Source: CAUZFZ01 sp964431285
GTDB taxonomy: Bacteria; Planctomycetota; Planctomycetia; Planctomycetales; Planctomycetaceae
Reading direction: 5' to 3'
Assembly (NCBI GenBank): GCA_964431285.1
Contig: CAYSJO010000314.1
Location: 1-23,699, forward strand
Length of the DNA: 23,699 nucleotides
Shown here piece by piece: positions 14,136 to 23,686 of the stretch. The notes beneath the pieces were generated by a model. It worked only from the letters and a program-made list of their open reading frames with translations. It ran no database searches and had not been told where the DNA came from. The position numbers were made by a program, and so were the translations under genes. Numbering within the stretch: position 1 is the first letter of the stretch; the number at the start of each line of letters is the position of its first letter.

Positions 14136-15428
14136 TTATCCAGCCGGCGAGAAACTCAACACGAGACTGACTATGATGGCAACTGAGTAGATGGATGCCA
14201 TCACCAGCGTTATCCCGAACAGCATCGACGGGCGGGCTCGATGCACCGGAACCGCTGAGGAATCCGCTGTGGGCATTTCGACGGTCGGGTAGCCCGGATC
14301 CCATGTTGAGCCATCGCTGCGGCGATATCGGACGCGACTCTTCCACAACGCGACAGCCGACATGATGACTACGACCGCCGAGATTGCGATCAGCGGCAAG
14401 GGTATCGCGGCTTCTTCGTCCAGAGCGGAGTCTTGCAGGCTGTCTCCAAACCGCAGAAGCACGGCGGCCAGGGAGTTGTTCAGGAGGTGCAGCAGAACTG
14501 GAGCCCAGAAACTCCTCGTCACCAGGTAGACAAGGTGAATGAAAAACGCCAGCGGCAGCAATGCAACCACATGAGCCGGGTGAATGTGTACTACTCCAAA
14601 CATAAACGAGGTCATTACGACTCCGGCAATCACGCCGTGACGGGCAATCAGCCCGCGACCGATCACGCCGCGAAAGATGATCTCCTCACCAATGGCGGGT
14701 GCGACGGCAATCACAGCAATAAGCAGCCACAAGGGAGTGGATTGGCCGAGTGGCTTGATTGTCTGATTGACGTCCATGCCTTGAAATCTCTCCAAGATGG
14801 GCAGACTGCCCAAAGTGCTGTCCCACACTTCGGTCGTGACGTGATGGAATGCACCACACATAAGGGACAGCGGGATCGACACCATCGCGATCAGGGCCAG
14901 ATGGGCCACGGGAATGCGCGTCAAACCCAGCCGACGCCCGGAAGTTTTTCCCAGACGCACGATTGCGGCAATCACGGCCACCACCAGAAAGAACGCCATT
15001 TCTCCCGTGATCAGATTCATTGTCTGGGTCGGATCCGCGACGATCGCACGGAGTGTACTCAGGGAGACCGCGATCAACTCGCCAACGCTCGTGGGTTTGG
15101 CTGGTAATACCATCAGCCGATTGGCAACTAGAACGGCCAACGTTATCGCGCCGCCGATTATGTGAACGACCAGCATGCCGAACATCCACAGCAGGGCCTC
15201 TGGGATACCAGGACCTAGTATGGTGCTTCTCGGATGTTCCGAAGCGTCACTCACAGAATCCGGCTGCAGACAGTCGGCTTGGTTCTCGGTGTATGAGGTT
15301 CCGACTTCGCCTGGCACTTCGCAGACGTCGCCCTCATCGACGTGCCTATCGTCTGCCAGCGCCGAAAGTGCGGATTGTGCCGGTGATTCCAAAGGAAACA
15401 TCTGGTCGGCGCTGGTGAGGTCCGGCAT
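14136..15428 (-). CDS. CPBP-family intramembrane metalloprotease (CAAX protease / Abi type)
   Basis: CPBP proteases are multi-pass membrane proteins. From the ATG at 15428 (CTCAGG just upstream) the product has 430 residues: a hydrophilic acidic N-terminal part of about 70 residues, then several hydrophobic segments. The catalytic pattern is complete: GEEIIFRG (Glu248, Glu249, Arg253), FGVVH (Phe277, His281) and HLLNN (His314, Asn318), corresponding to EExxxR, FxxxH and HxxxN. A last membrane segment lies near the C-terminus. A GTG 17 codons earlier is a less likely start. Substrate is unknown. The gene diverges from the Ser/Thr kinase and ends about 140 bases upstream of the ribosomal promoter, in the same direction, so read-through into the cluster is possible. 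Confidence 0.88.
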   Translation of the reverse strand: MPDLTSADQMFPLESPAQSALSALADDRHVDEGDVCEVPGEVGTSYTENQADCLQPDSVSDASEHPRSTILGPGIPEALLWMFGMLVVHIIGGAITLAVLVANRLMVLPAKPTSVGELIAVSLSTLRAIVADPTQTMNLITGEMAFFLVVAVIAAIVRLGKTSGRRLGLTRIPVAHLALIAMVSIPLSLMCGAFHHVTTEVWDSTLGSLPILERFQGMDVNQTIKPLGQSTPLWLLIAVIAVAPAIGEEIIFRGVIGRGLIARHGVIAGVVMTSFMFGVVHIHPAHVVALLPLAFFIHLVYLVTRSFWAPVLLHLLNNSLAAVLLRFGDSLQDSALDEEAAIPLPLIAISAVVVIMSAVALWKSRVRYRRSDGSTWDPGYPTVEMPTADSSAVPVHRARPSMLFGITLVMASIYSVAIIVSLVLSFSPAG

Positions 15429-15619
15429 AGATAACCTGAGCGGGATGAGGCAGAATTGACCAGCTCGTTCCGGGGCCACATCGTGAGCGACTTAGCGACC
15501 GGCGGCTGGCTCTTGTACGATATCCTGACCACATTTGCCTGCGGGCACGGAAGAAAACACGTCCTCGCGTCGGACGCGACTGATTCATGCTGCTTGAACA
15601 CGGTTGGCGCCGGGCAGTC

Positions 15620-15653
15620 ACAATCTGATGAAACGCCTGCCAGGCAGGATTGT
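15620..15653. repeat. Nested inverted repeat upstream of the kinase gene
   Basis: ACAATC (15620-15625) pairs with GATTGT (15648-15653), and inside it CCTGC/GCAGG (15636-15640, 15644-15648) forms a second stem; the two share one base. It lies in the 287-base spacer between the divergent CPBP and kinase genes, about 65 bases before the kinase start. It could be an operator or a 5'-UTR structure. No convincing promoter was found in this spacer. Confidence 0.4.
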
Positions 15654-15715
15654 CGAGTGGGTGAGGAACTCGCTCACATGCTGGTCGTGACAAGCGGACG
15701 GATACGTTTCCATAT

Positions 15716-17170
15716 GTGAGCATCGCTGTGCCTGATCCATCACCTGAAAATCTCTCAGCAACATGGACTCTGTTTTGCGTCGGCTGCAACGAACGGTTTC
15801 CATGCGACTCGGACCTGCTAGTGTGTCCGACGTGCGGCACGGAGAGAACCGGTACGAGCGCCTCCAATGAAACAGTCGTGGTCGGCACGGACACCCCCTG
15901 GCCAAAGCGGGAGGTTGCTCACGTCAGCAGCCCCAACGACTCGCTGATCGGTCGAAAACTGCACGTGTATCAGTGTGTTTCATTGATTGGCAGTGGCGGC
16001 ATGGGGCGGGTTTATCTGGCGGTGCATGAAGATCTGGGACGCCGATGTGCTCTGAAGATTCTGTCTCCGAAGCGAGTTGCCAGCGATGACGATTATGTGG
16101 ACCGCTTCCAGCGGGAGGGTCGATCGGCGGCAGCGCTTGTTCATCCGAACGTGGTGACCGTCCATGCAGTCGGCCACATCGACGGATGTCATTTCCTGGA
16201 GATGGAGTTCATCTCGGGCCGATCGATGCAGCAGCTGATTCACGATGAGGGAGCATTGACAATTCCGCGAGCGCTGGCGCTGGCGGCACAGACTGCCAGC
16301 GGACTGGCCGCAGCTCACCGCGCCGACATCGTGCATCGCGACATCAAACCTGACAACATTATGCTGAACCGCCAGGGCATACCGAAGCTCAGCGATTTCG
16401 GTCTCGCTAAGCGAGTTCTGAACAGTGACGGTGAGCCTGTCGCATACGGAATCTGCGGCACGCCAAACTTCATGGCCCCCGAGTTGTTCCAGGGCGAGTC
16501 GGCGACACCGGCCAGCGATGTCTACGGACTGGGCGTCTGCCTGTACTTGATGCTGACCGGCGAATTGCCATTTCAGGCGATGTCGCTGGCCGACCTCCGT
16601 TATCGACATCAGAACGACTCCATCCCGAATGTCCGTGAACTCCGTCCTGAAATCTCACTGGAAGTCGCCGGCTGCGTCGCCCGGATGACCGATCCGATAC
16701 CTGCCCGGCGACCGCAGGACGCGATCGAAGCCACGCAGTTGCTGTACGCCGTTCTGGGACACGAACGCGATCTGGAATCACTGCTGACCGAGGCGTTCGC
16801 ACACGAACCTGGCGTGACATGGAAACGCAACGGTGACAATTACACGTTAACCCGGCTGCTGCCGGACGACCGCCAACAGGCGGTGTACCTCGAACTCAGT
16901 CCGCACGGAGTCGACGACCGTCTGCTGCTGTTCTACAGCATCTGCTGCAAAGCTCGACCTGACTACTACGAACAGGCGCTGCGGATGAATTCTGAAATGC
17001 TGCACGGCAGCATGGCAGTTCGAGAGATCAACGGCGAGCCGTACTTTGTGGTCGTGGACACGTATCCGCGCGCCACAGTTGACCCCGAGGAAATTCGACG
17101 GACCGTGCTTGAAATGGCCACTCATGCGGACGATGTCGAGTACAGACTGACCGGCGAGGATCAACATTGA
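15716..17170 (+). CDS. Soluble Ser/Thr protein kinase with N-terminal zinc ribbon and C-terminal CesT/YbjN-like domain
   Basis: It has 484 residues from a GTG start. Cys21/Cys24 (CVGC) and Cys37/Cys40 (CPTC) form a probable zinc ribbon. The kinase domain runs from about 79 to 345 and appears active: glycine loop GSGGMGRVY (92-100), Lys114, helix C Glu134, HRDIKPDN (207-214, Asp209), DFG (227-229), then GTPNFMAPE and SDVYGLGVCLY. No transmembrane helix follows, unlike many bacterial PknB-type kinases. Residues about 350-484 form a separate domain with LRMNSEMLHGSMAVREINGE and TYPRATVDPEEIRRTVLEMA (described by key parts), a pattern resembling CesT/YbjN-type domains; this assignment is tentative. 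The next gene, 116 bases on, is broken. Targets are unknown. Confidence 0.9.
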   Translation: MSIAVPDPSPENLSATWTLFCVGCNERFPCDSDLLVCPTCGTERTGTSASNETVVVGTDTPWPKREVAHVSSPNDSLIGRKLHVYQCVSLIGSGGMGRVYLAVHEDLGRRCALKILSPKRVASDDDYVDRFQREGRSAAALVHPNVVTVHAVGHIDGCHFLEMEFISGRSMQQLIHDEGALTIPRALALAAQTASGLAAAHRADIVHRDIKPDNIMLNRQGIPKLSDFGLAKRVLNSDGEPVAYGICGTPNFMAPELFQGESATPASDVYGLGVCLYLMLTGELPFQAMSLADLRYRHQNDSIPNVRELRPEISLEVAGCVARMTDPIPARRPQDAIEATQLLYAVLGHERDLESLLTEAFAHEPGVTWKRNGDNYTLTRLLPDDRQQAVYLELSPHGVDDRLLLFYSICCKARPDYYEQALRMNSEMLHGSMAVREINGEPYFVVVDTYPRATVDPEEIRRTVLEMATHADDVEYRLTGEDQH

Positions 17171-17286
17171 CCCGACATTTCTGAATCCCACCCTGAGAAT
17201 CCCGGGTAAGCAGCATTGGTGCATCGAGTCGCCCGCTTGAAATCGACGGTGTACCGGAATCCGACGCCCCAGTCCTGGAGTCTGTG

Positions 17287-18190
17287 ATGAACGCGATCCT
17301 GCGAGGAGTTCTGTTTTGTGCCGCGGTGATCGTGGGATGCGTGCCGCTCCGCGGTGCCGACTCGTCAGCGTCCTCGACGCCCGATGACGCTGTCGTCTTT
17401 GTTGAGGCCACTGACCTGGGCTCGCTTGTCCGGCTCGTCAAGGGCTCGACAGCACATCAAGTGGTTCAGGCCACACCCCAATCAGAGAAGGCATGGCAGA
17501 CACCGCAGGCCCGCAAGTTGCTCGCCGCGATACAGATTGCCGAAACGCAACTTGGCATCGATGCATGGACGGCAGTCGAACAACTGCTGAGCGGAACAGT
17601 CACTCTGTCGGTGCATCCACATGAAGGCCGATCGCAACCGGATGGAGTTCTGCTCGTCCGACCCGCCAATTCCGAAATCATCCCCCGCCTGCGCGAACGC
17701 CTGGAGCCGTTTCTGGTTCTGGCCGAGGACAACATTACGACTAAGGACAAGGACGGAGCCCTGCACGTCCAGATCGGAGACGACCTGACGGTTATTTACG
17801 GAGATGACTGGCTGGGCCTTTCCAACAGTCGTGAACTGCTGGAACGTTTCGGCGGCGGGCGGGCAGGCCGGCAACGGACTGGCAAAGCTCGATTCCTTCA
17901 AGGCCATGGAGCAGCAACTTGACGATGACCATCTGGTTCGTGTCTTCGTCAACACACAGACGATTTCACAGGCAGCCGGTGGTCGGTTCGTTCTGGAGAA
18001 ACTCGACAACGCGCTGGCATCGCTGTTGTTTGGAGGAATCGCCGAGCAACTTGCGCAGAGTCCGTGGGCGGGAGTCACTCTGGACGTTGACGAATCCGGA
18101 CTGTCGCTGACTGGAGGCGTCGCGGTGTCGGAGCTCGATGAACGGTGGGGTCCGTTCTTCTCTGATCCCTTGATGCCAACATCCTGCTGA
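17287..18190 (+). pseudogene. Frameshifted gene for an exported protein of unknown function
   Basis: The first frame starts at ATG 17287 with a signal peptide (MNAILRGVLFCAAVIVGC, possible lipobox IVGC at 15-18, or cleavage after LRGA). It continues through a protein-like stretch ending LGLSNSRELLERFGG. At 17856-17863 there are two tandem CGGG units. Removing one joins the frame to the next reading frame as GGGQAGNGLAKLDSFKAMEQQ and continues to GLSLTGGVAVSELDERWGPFFSDP, stop at 18188-18190. Both halves have normal-looking sequence, so this is one gene split by a 4-bp duplication or a sequencing error. Full-length relatives may be longer; the C-terminus here looks truncated. I cannot assign a function. 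Confidence 0.7.
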
Positions 18191-18630
18191 ACCGCCGTGG
18201 CTACAGCCGTAACGAGTTGGTCAATGAGGCCGTTGTTGGGATCAACCCACCAGCGGACGTCTCATTCGATCGCATCACGGGTGCTCCGCTGGCACTCGAG
18301 TCTCAACTGGACGGATCACCGGAAGTGGAGACCGACTCAACGCCGCCTGCGGACGAGACTGCGAACGTCGCCGGCCTCGCATTTCAGACCAACGCAGCCG
18401 CAGCGTCTGCACTGGGGGTCTTGTCTTCCAGCACGGGACGAGTCGCGACCATCTCACCCGATGGCCCCGGCACTCAGTTGTCTGGTAACGCAATCGTGAC
18501 GGAGTTGCAGGCCGTCTCCGTGTCCGACGCCACAAACGCGTCGTCGTCATCGGACGGATCTCGCCAAACGCCCGCCATCCAGATCGCTGACAATCTGTTT
18601 TCCACCAACGACTGGATCGACGCCATCTGA
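18166..18630 (+). pseudogene. C-terminal fragment of a dockerin-like exported protein
   Basis: In a different frame from the end of the preceding gene, an open stretch of about 154 codons begins just after an in-frame TGA (18163-18165) with SLDANILLNRRGYSRNELVN and ends at a TGA at 18628-18630. The opening SLDANILLN resembles the second half of a planctomycete dockerin calcium loop (typically ..D-G-x-V-S-x-L-D-A-L-x-V-I-N), but the first half is missing. The rest is Ser/Thr/Ala-rich low-complexity sequence typical of exported protein tails. TTG at 18217 is the only in-frame start and has no ribosome-binding site. I read it as the 3' remnant of a gene joined to the previous one by deletion; it could instead be the frameshifted tail of that same gene. 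Confidence 0.45.
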
Positions 18631-18799
18631 ACCCGTGCTGTCCCAGCAGGCTGGATTGCTCAGGCGAGTGACGAGCGTCAGCTTTCCGGCCTTTTGAATG
18701 CAGGTGATCACGGAGACTTTCCAGATTCTGTGTCGGTTGACCGGACTGGATTCTCATTGAGTGGCGGACACACGACCTCAGTCCGAAAGGAACTCCCGA

Positions 18800-19993
18800 A
18801 TGACAATCCGCCAGTCACTCACGTCCTTCTGGAATGGCCTGCCACGATTTCGCAGCCCTCGCCGTCGGCAGCGACTGCACTGGCCATCGACATCACCCGC
18901 GATGGAATCGCTCGAACCGCGTCAACTGCTCAGCGCAGTTACCGGTGCCGTGAGTGGCCAGGAAATGACGACCGAGATTGATGTGCAATTCACTGATAGC
19001 ACCGGTCGAATCATCGATCAGGTCCAACTCGGCGATTCGTTTCAGGTGGATGTTCTTGTGCGCGATCTTCGGGCTGTGCCCCAGGGCGTCGTCGCTGCAT
19101 TTGTAGACGTGATCTATGACACGGATGTCATCGACGTCACGAGTATCGTCCATCACTACCAACTTGGTCAGGACGGTCGGATTGATGATTCGGCCGGGCT
19201 TGTCGATGACGCGGGCGGAGGCCAGCTGGAACCACCAGCCAGTTCCGAACCGCAACGATTGCTCTCGTTGACCGCAACGGCCATCAGGCCCTGCAGGCTG
19301 ACCATCCAGACAAGAGCGGCCGACGGACCGGATGCCATTGTCGCGCTCGCAGGGCTCGACACCGACCAGCGCGACAGGACCTTATTCGGTCAAGCGACTC
19401 TCACAGTTGTACGGAGTCCCGACTCCCCGCCGGAAGCAATGTACGACCTGGATGGTGACGGGCGGATTTCGTTCGGTGATCTGACGGTTTTCGCCGAAAG
19501 CTTTGGGGAAGCGGCAGAAAGTTCATACCGGGCCTGGTTGTGTGACTTCGACAGCAGCGGCCAGGTGGGATTTGGTGACCTCGCACAATTTGCTCCCGTC
19601 TTTGGTCAAAAGGTCGACGGCGACAGGAGCGAGCCAGAGGAACCCGAAGTGGGGGTGAGAGAGGACGTCGGAGCTCAGTTGCCGCAGCAGGGCAGTCGGT
19701 CCATCGTCGCGGAAACAGTCGACGCTGTGACCGCAGAAACAGCCACTGCTGTGATCAGCGACGACGACGACGCGGTGTCAATCGCCACACAAACCGCCGA
19801 TCAACTCGCCCTGGCGATGGATGAGTTACAGCGACTGGAAATGCTGACGGCGACCTGCACACACAACCCCGACATCGAATCGTGCGACCACCAGAATGGC
19901 GAGACCACATCCGACGTCGAATTCGACGAAACCAACGTCAGCCTGACTTCGATACGTGGAGACGTCCTGGACGACGAAATGCCCTCGCCATGA
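18800..19993 (+). CDS. Exported LEPRxLL protein with cohesin-like region and dockerin-type EF-hand repeats
   Basis: AAAGGA about 9 nt before the ATG at 18800 decides the start; the frame runs 13 codons further upstream without support. The 397-residue product has a basic N-terminus (SPRRRQRLHW) followed by MESLEPRQLLSA at 35-46, the LEPRxLL sorting motif of planctomycete surface proteins. A beta-rich cohesin-like region follows (about 55-205, with VDVLVRDL and VVAAFVDVIYDTDVIDV), then two calcium loops, DLDGDGRISFGD (216-227) and DFDSSGQVGFGD (249-260), forming a dockerin-type module. The C-terminal 120 residues are acidic and low in complexity. It probably functions at or outside the cell surface. 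It ends 21 bases from the convergent FKBP gene with no evident terminator. Confidence 0.87.
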   Translation: MTIRQSLTSFWNGLPRFRSPRRRQRLHWPSTSPAMESLEPRQLLSAVTGAVSGQEMTTEIDVQFTDSTGRIIDQVQLGDSFQVDVLVRDLRAVPQGVVAAFVDVIYDTDVIDVTSIVHHYQLGQDGRIDDSAGLVDDAGGGQLEPPASSEPQRLLSLTATAIRPCRLTIQTRAADGPDAIVALAGLDTDQRDRTLFGQATLTVVRSPDSPPEAMYDLDGDGRISFGDLTVFAESFGEAAESSYRAWLCDFDSSGQVGFGDLAQFAPVFGQKVDGDRSEPEEPEVGVREDVGAQLPQQGSRSIVAETVDAVTAETATAVISDDDDAVSIATQTADQLALAMDELQRLEMLTATCTHNPDIESCDHQNGETTSDVEFDETNVSLTSIRGDVLDDEMPSP

Positions 19994-20014
19994 GCGGACG
20001 GCAGCGAGTGTTCA

Positions 20015-20506
20015 TCAACGGATCGAAAGCAGCTCAACCACAAAATGCAGGGTCGCTTTGGGTGGAATCGATCCGGGGCGACCCTGTTCTCCGTAGCCGA
20101 GCTGATACGGGATTTCGAGTTCGATTTTCCCGCCTTCACCGACCAGTTGCAGGCCCTCTGTCCAGCCAGCGACGACGCCTGAGAGCGGGAATTCGGCCGC
20201 TTCACCTCGCTTGTATGAACTGTCGAATTCCGATCCATCGTCGAGCCAGCCACGATAGTGACAGGTCACGGTGTCGGCGGCTGTCGGCTTGCGGCCCTCG
20301 GAGGTCCGCAGGATCCGGTACTTCAGGCCACTGTCTGTCGTGATGAATTCGGCATCCGCCGCGCCGGGATCGTCTTCCCCGCCGCCAGCTGACGGCGGAG
20401 CCTGTGCGCTTTGGGGCGCGACCGGGACGGTCGGTGTGTTGCTCTGGGGAGCACGCAGGCAGCCGGCTACAACGAACAGCAACAGCACGAGTAGAGTTAG
20501 TCTCAT
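20015..20506 (-). CDS. FKBP-type peptidyl-prolyl cis-trans isomerase, predicted lipoprotein
   Basis: This is an enzyme for proline isomerisation in exported proteins. The 163 residues start with a lipoprotein signal, MRLTLLVLLLFVVAGC, with lipidation expected at Cys16, then a Pro/Ala/Gly-rich linker to about 50. The FKBP domain covers roughly 57-163 and keeps the binding-pocket residues in HYRGWLDDGSEFDSS, VVAGWTEGLQ, ELEIPYQLGYGEQG and IPPKATLHFVVELL. AAGGA lies 8 nt before the ATG. It lies 56 nt downstream of thiC on the same strand and may be co-transcribed with it, though no functional link is obvious. Confidence 0.95.
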   Translation of the reverse strand: MRLTLLVLLLFVVAGCLRAPQSNTPTVPVAPQSAQAPPSAGGGEDDPGAADAEFITTDSGLKYRILRTSEGRKPTAADTVTCHYRGWLDDGSEFDSSYKRGEAAEFPLSGVVAGWTEGLQLVGEGGKIELEIPYQLGYGEQGRPGSIPPKATLHFVVELLSIR

Positions 20507-20562
20507 ATCCAGAGTCCTTCAGTTGAATGATGTTTGTCGGAGTCTCACACACAGAAGCCGTC

Positions 20563-22365
<1,803 letters not shown>

Positions 22366-22450
22366 CCTGAAGATCCTTTATGTCAGCAAATCCCGGATTC
22401 AAGACCCGGGCGGGGGGAGCCGAACGCGCTGGTCCGTTCCGACGGCGGAC
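22366..22450 (-). promoter_or_regulatory. thiC 5' untranslated region with two hairpins, no recognisable TPP aptamer
   Basis: From the predicted start near 22444 the leader is about 80 nt. It contains GTCCG/CGGAC (22432-22450, partly at the start site) and CCCGG/CCGGG (22392-22410). The conserved TPP-riboswitch segments CUGAGA and CCUGAU...AAUACCRGCG are not found here or in the rest of the thiC-22614 spacer on this strand. Confidence 0.5.
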
Positions 22451-22479
22451 ATCCTAGTGCTCAACCTCCGCTTTTTCAA
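22451..22479 (-). promoter_or_regulatory. Predicted sigma70-type promoter of thiC
   Basis: Read leftward, TTGAAA (complement of 22474-22479, five of six -35 consensus bases), a 17-base spacer and TAGGAT (complement of 22451-22456, four of six -10 bases) lie about 86 bases before the thiC ATG. The remaining spacer up to 22613 holds a CCGGCC/GGCCGG inverted repeat (22558-22582) and no gene. Confidence 0.6.
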
Positions 22480-22613
22480 AAGGCGGGTACGGGTGGGATT
22501 CGTGTCGTGAGGATGCCGGACCACGCAACAACGTCTGACTTGAGTACACTTTGGCCGCCGGCCCTGTGAACTTGACGGCCGGTTGCGTGACTTCTGAAGC
22601 GGGACAGTGAATC

Positions 22614-23588
22614 GTGCGAGCTAACCATCCGCGTTCAATTTGCCTGGCAGCCTCCGTGATGTTGTGCGCTTTGGCGACATCAGTGGCGCAGGATGTCGGT
22701 GATCCCGAGCCGCCTTACCAGCTTTCAAAGCCGCAGACGTACCGGCTCAAGGTCACGATCCGAGTCGGGGCAGGACGGAAGCCATTACAGCGAGTCACCA
22801 CGATGGCTCCTGTTCCGATTGACTGGCGCGAGCAGCAGGTGGAACTGTTGAGCGAGGAGAAACCCCGCGGGATTACCACGCGAGATGTCGCGTTGGCAAA
22901 GCACGCCGCGGTGATTTCCGTTCAGATTCCAAGGATGCCTGCCGGCAGTGAAGCGATTGTCGAACGGGTCTATCGAGTGACTCGTCACGAGATTCAGTTC
23001 ACGAGTGATCTCGATTCTTTGCGTGCACCTGTGCGTGTTCCCGCTGAACTGCGGCAGTACCTGGGGCCTTCACCGGGAATCGAGACGACCGACCGACAGA
23101 TTCGGCAACTGGCACAGCGTCTCAAGGACGAAGCCAGTGACGTGCGGACGGCTCGGGCGATATTCGACTGGGTGCGCGAGCATGTGAAGTACCGCCTCGA
23201 CAAATATCGCGGTGCTCGATTCGCCCTGACCGAGAAGATCGGTGACTGCGAGGACATGAGCGCATTGTTCATCGCCATGTGCCGCATCGTCGGGATTCCC
23301 GCTCGGCTTGTGTGGGTCGAGGGGCATGCGTATGCCGAGATATTCCTCGAAGATGCCGACAACCACGGCCACTGGATTCCGGCCCAGTTGAACGGTCCGG
23401 CGTGGTTCGGACGGATGACCGAGTATCGGGTTATCCTGCAGAAGGGTGACCGGGTTCGGAATCCCGTTTCTCGCAAGTATAAGCACTATGCTCCACAGAC
23501 TCTGATCGCGTTCGGCGGCACGGCAACTCTGCAGGTGCAATACACACGTCTTGAATCCGAAGACAAGGCAATCGGCCAGAATCGGTGA
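22614..23588 (+). CDS. Exported transglutaminase-like (papain-fold) protein
   Basis: A GTG start gives 324 residues. A signal peptide (about 1-25, hydrophobic SICLAASVMLCALATSVA, cleavage near AQD) is followed by a beta-rich N-terminal domain (about 40-130). The transglutaminase-like domain (about 160-275) has IFDWVREHVKYR, the nucleophile in GDCEDMSALF (Cys212) and the histidine in GHAYAEIFL (His238). The expected Asp about 15-20 residues later is replaced: the segment reads HWIPAQLNG, with Gln257 at that position. The protein may thus act through a variant triad or not be a classical protease. The start is weakly supported. It is divergent from thiC; no partner genes are seen. Confidence 0.85.
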   Translation: MRANHPRSICLAASVMLCALATSVAQDVGDPEPPYQLSKPQTYRLKVTIRVGAGRKPLQRVTTMAPVPIDWREQQVELLSEEKPRGITTRDVALAKHAAVISVQIPRMPAGSEAIVERVYRVTRHEIQFTSDLDSLRAPVRVPAELRQYLGPSPGIETTDRQIRQLAQRLKDEASDVRTARAIFDWVREHVKYRLDKYRGARFALTEKIGDCEDMSALFIAMCRIVGIPARLVWVEGHAYAEIFLEDADNHGHWIPAQLNGPAWFGRMTEYRVILQKGDRVRNPVSRKYKHYAPQTLIAFGGTATLQVQYTRLESEDKAIGQNR

Positions 23589-23598
23589 CTCCGGTTCG

Positions 23599-23686
23599 GC
23601 GCGGGTCTCCGACCCCGCCGAGAACTCGACCGCAGGTCTCCCTCGCAACGGAGCAACTGACGATGCGACCGTGGAGACCTGCGGTC
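23599..23686. repeat. Cluster of inverted repeats around GGTCTCC, probable dispersed intergenic repeat
   Basis: GACCGCAGGTCTCC (23628-23641) is repeated in perfect inverted form at 23673-23686, separated by 31 bases. Just before it, GCGGGTC-TCC-GACCCCGC (23601-23618) forms a second hairpin with one bulge and shares the GGGTCTCC core. It directly follows the transglutaminase gene, so it may also help end its transcript, though no T-tract follows. The layout resembles REP-like intergenic elements. Confidence 0.7.

Noticed and set aside
14433..15107. Plus-strand open frame of 224 codons
   Set aside because: It is antisense to the CPBP protease, whose catalytic motifs are intact.
15429..15715. 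Candidate promoters for the kinase
   Set aside because: Several TTG-containing hexamers occur, but none has a good -10 at acceptable spacing.
18694..18981. Open frame of 95 codons with ATG at 18694
   Set aside because: It overlaps the start of the LEPRxLL gene in another frame, and that gene has a strong ribosome-binding site and a diagnostic motif.
22366..22613. Possible TPP riboswitch before thiC
   Set aside because: Conserved aptamer segments are not found; reported instead as a notable absence.
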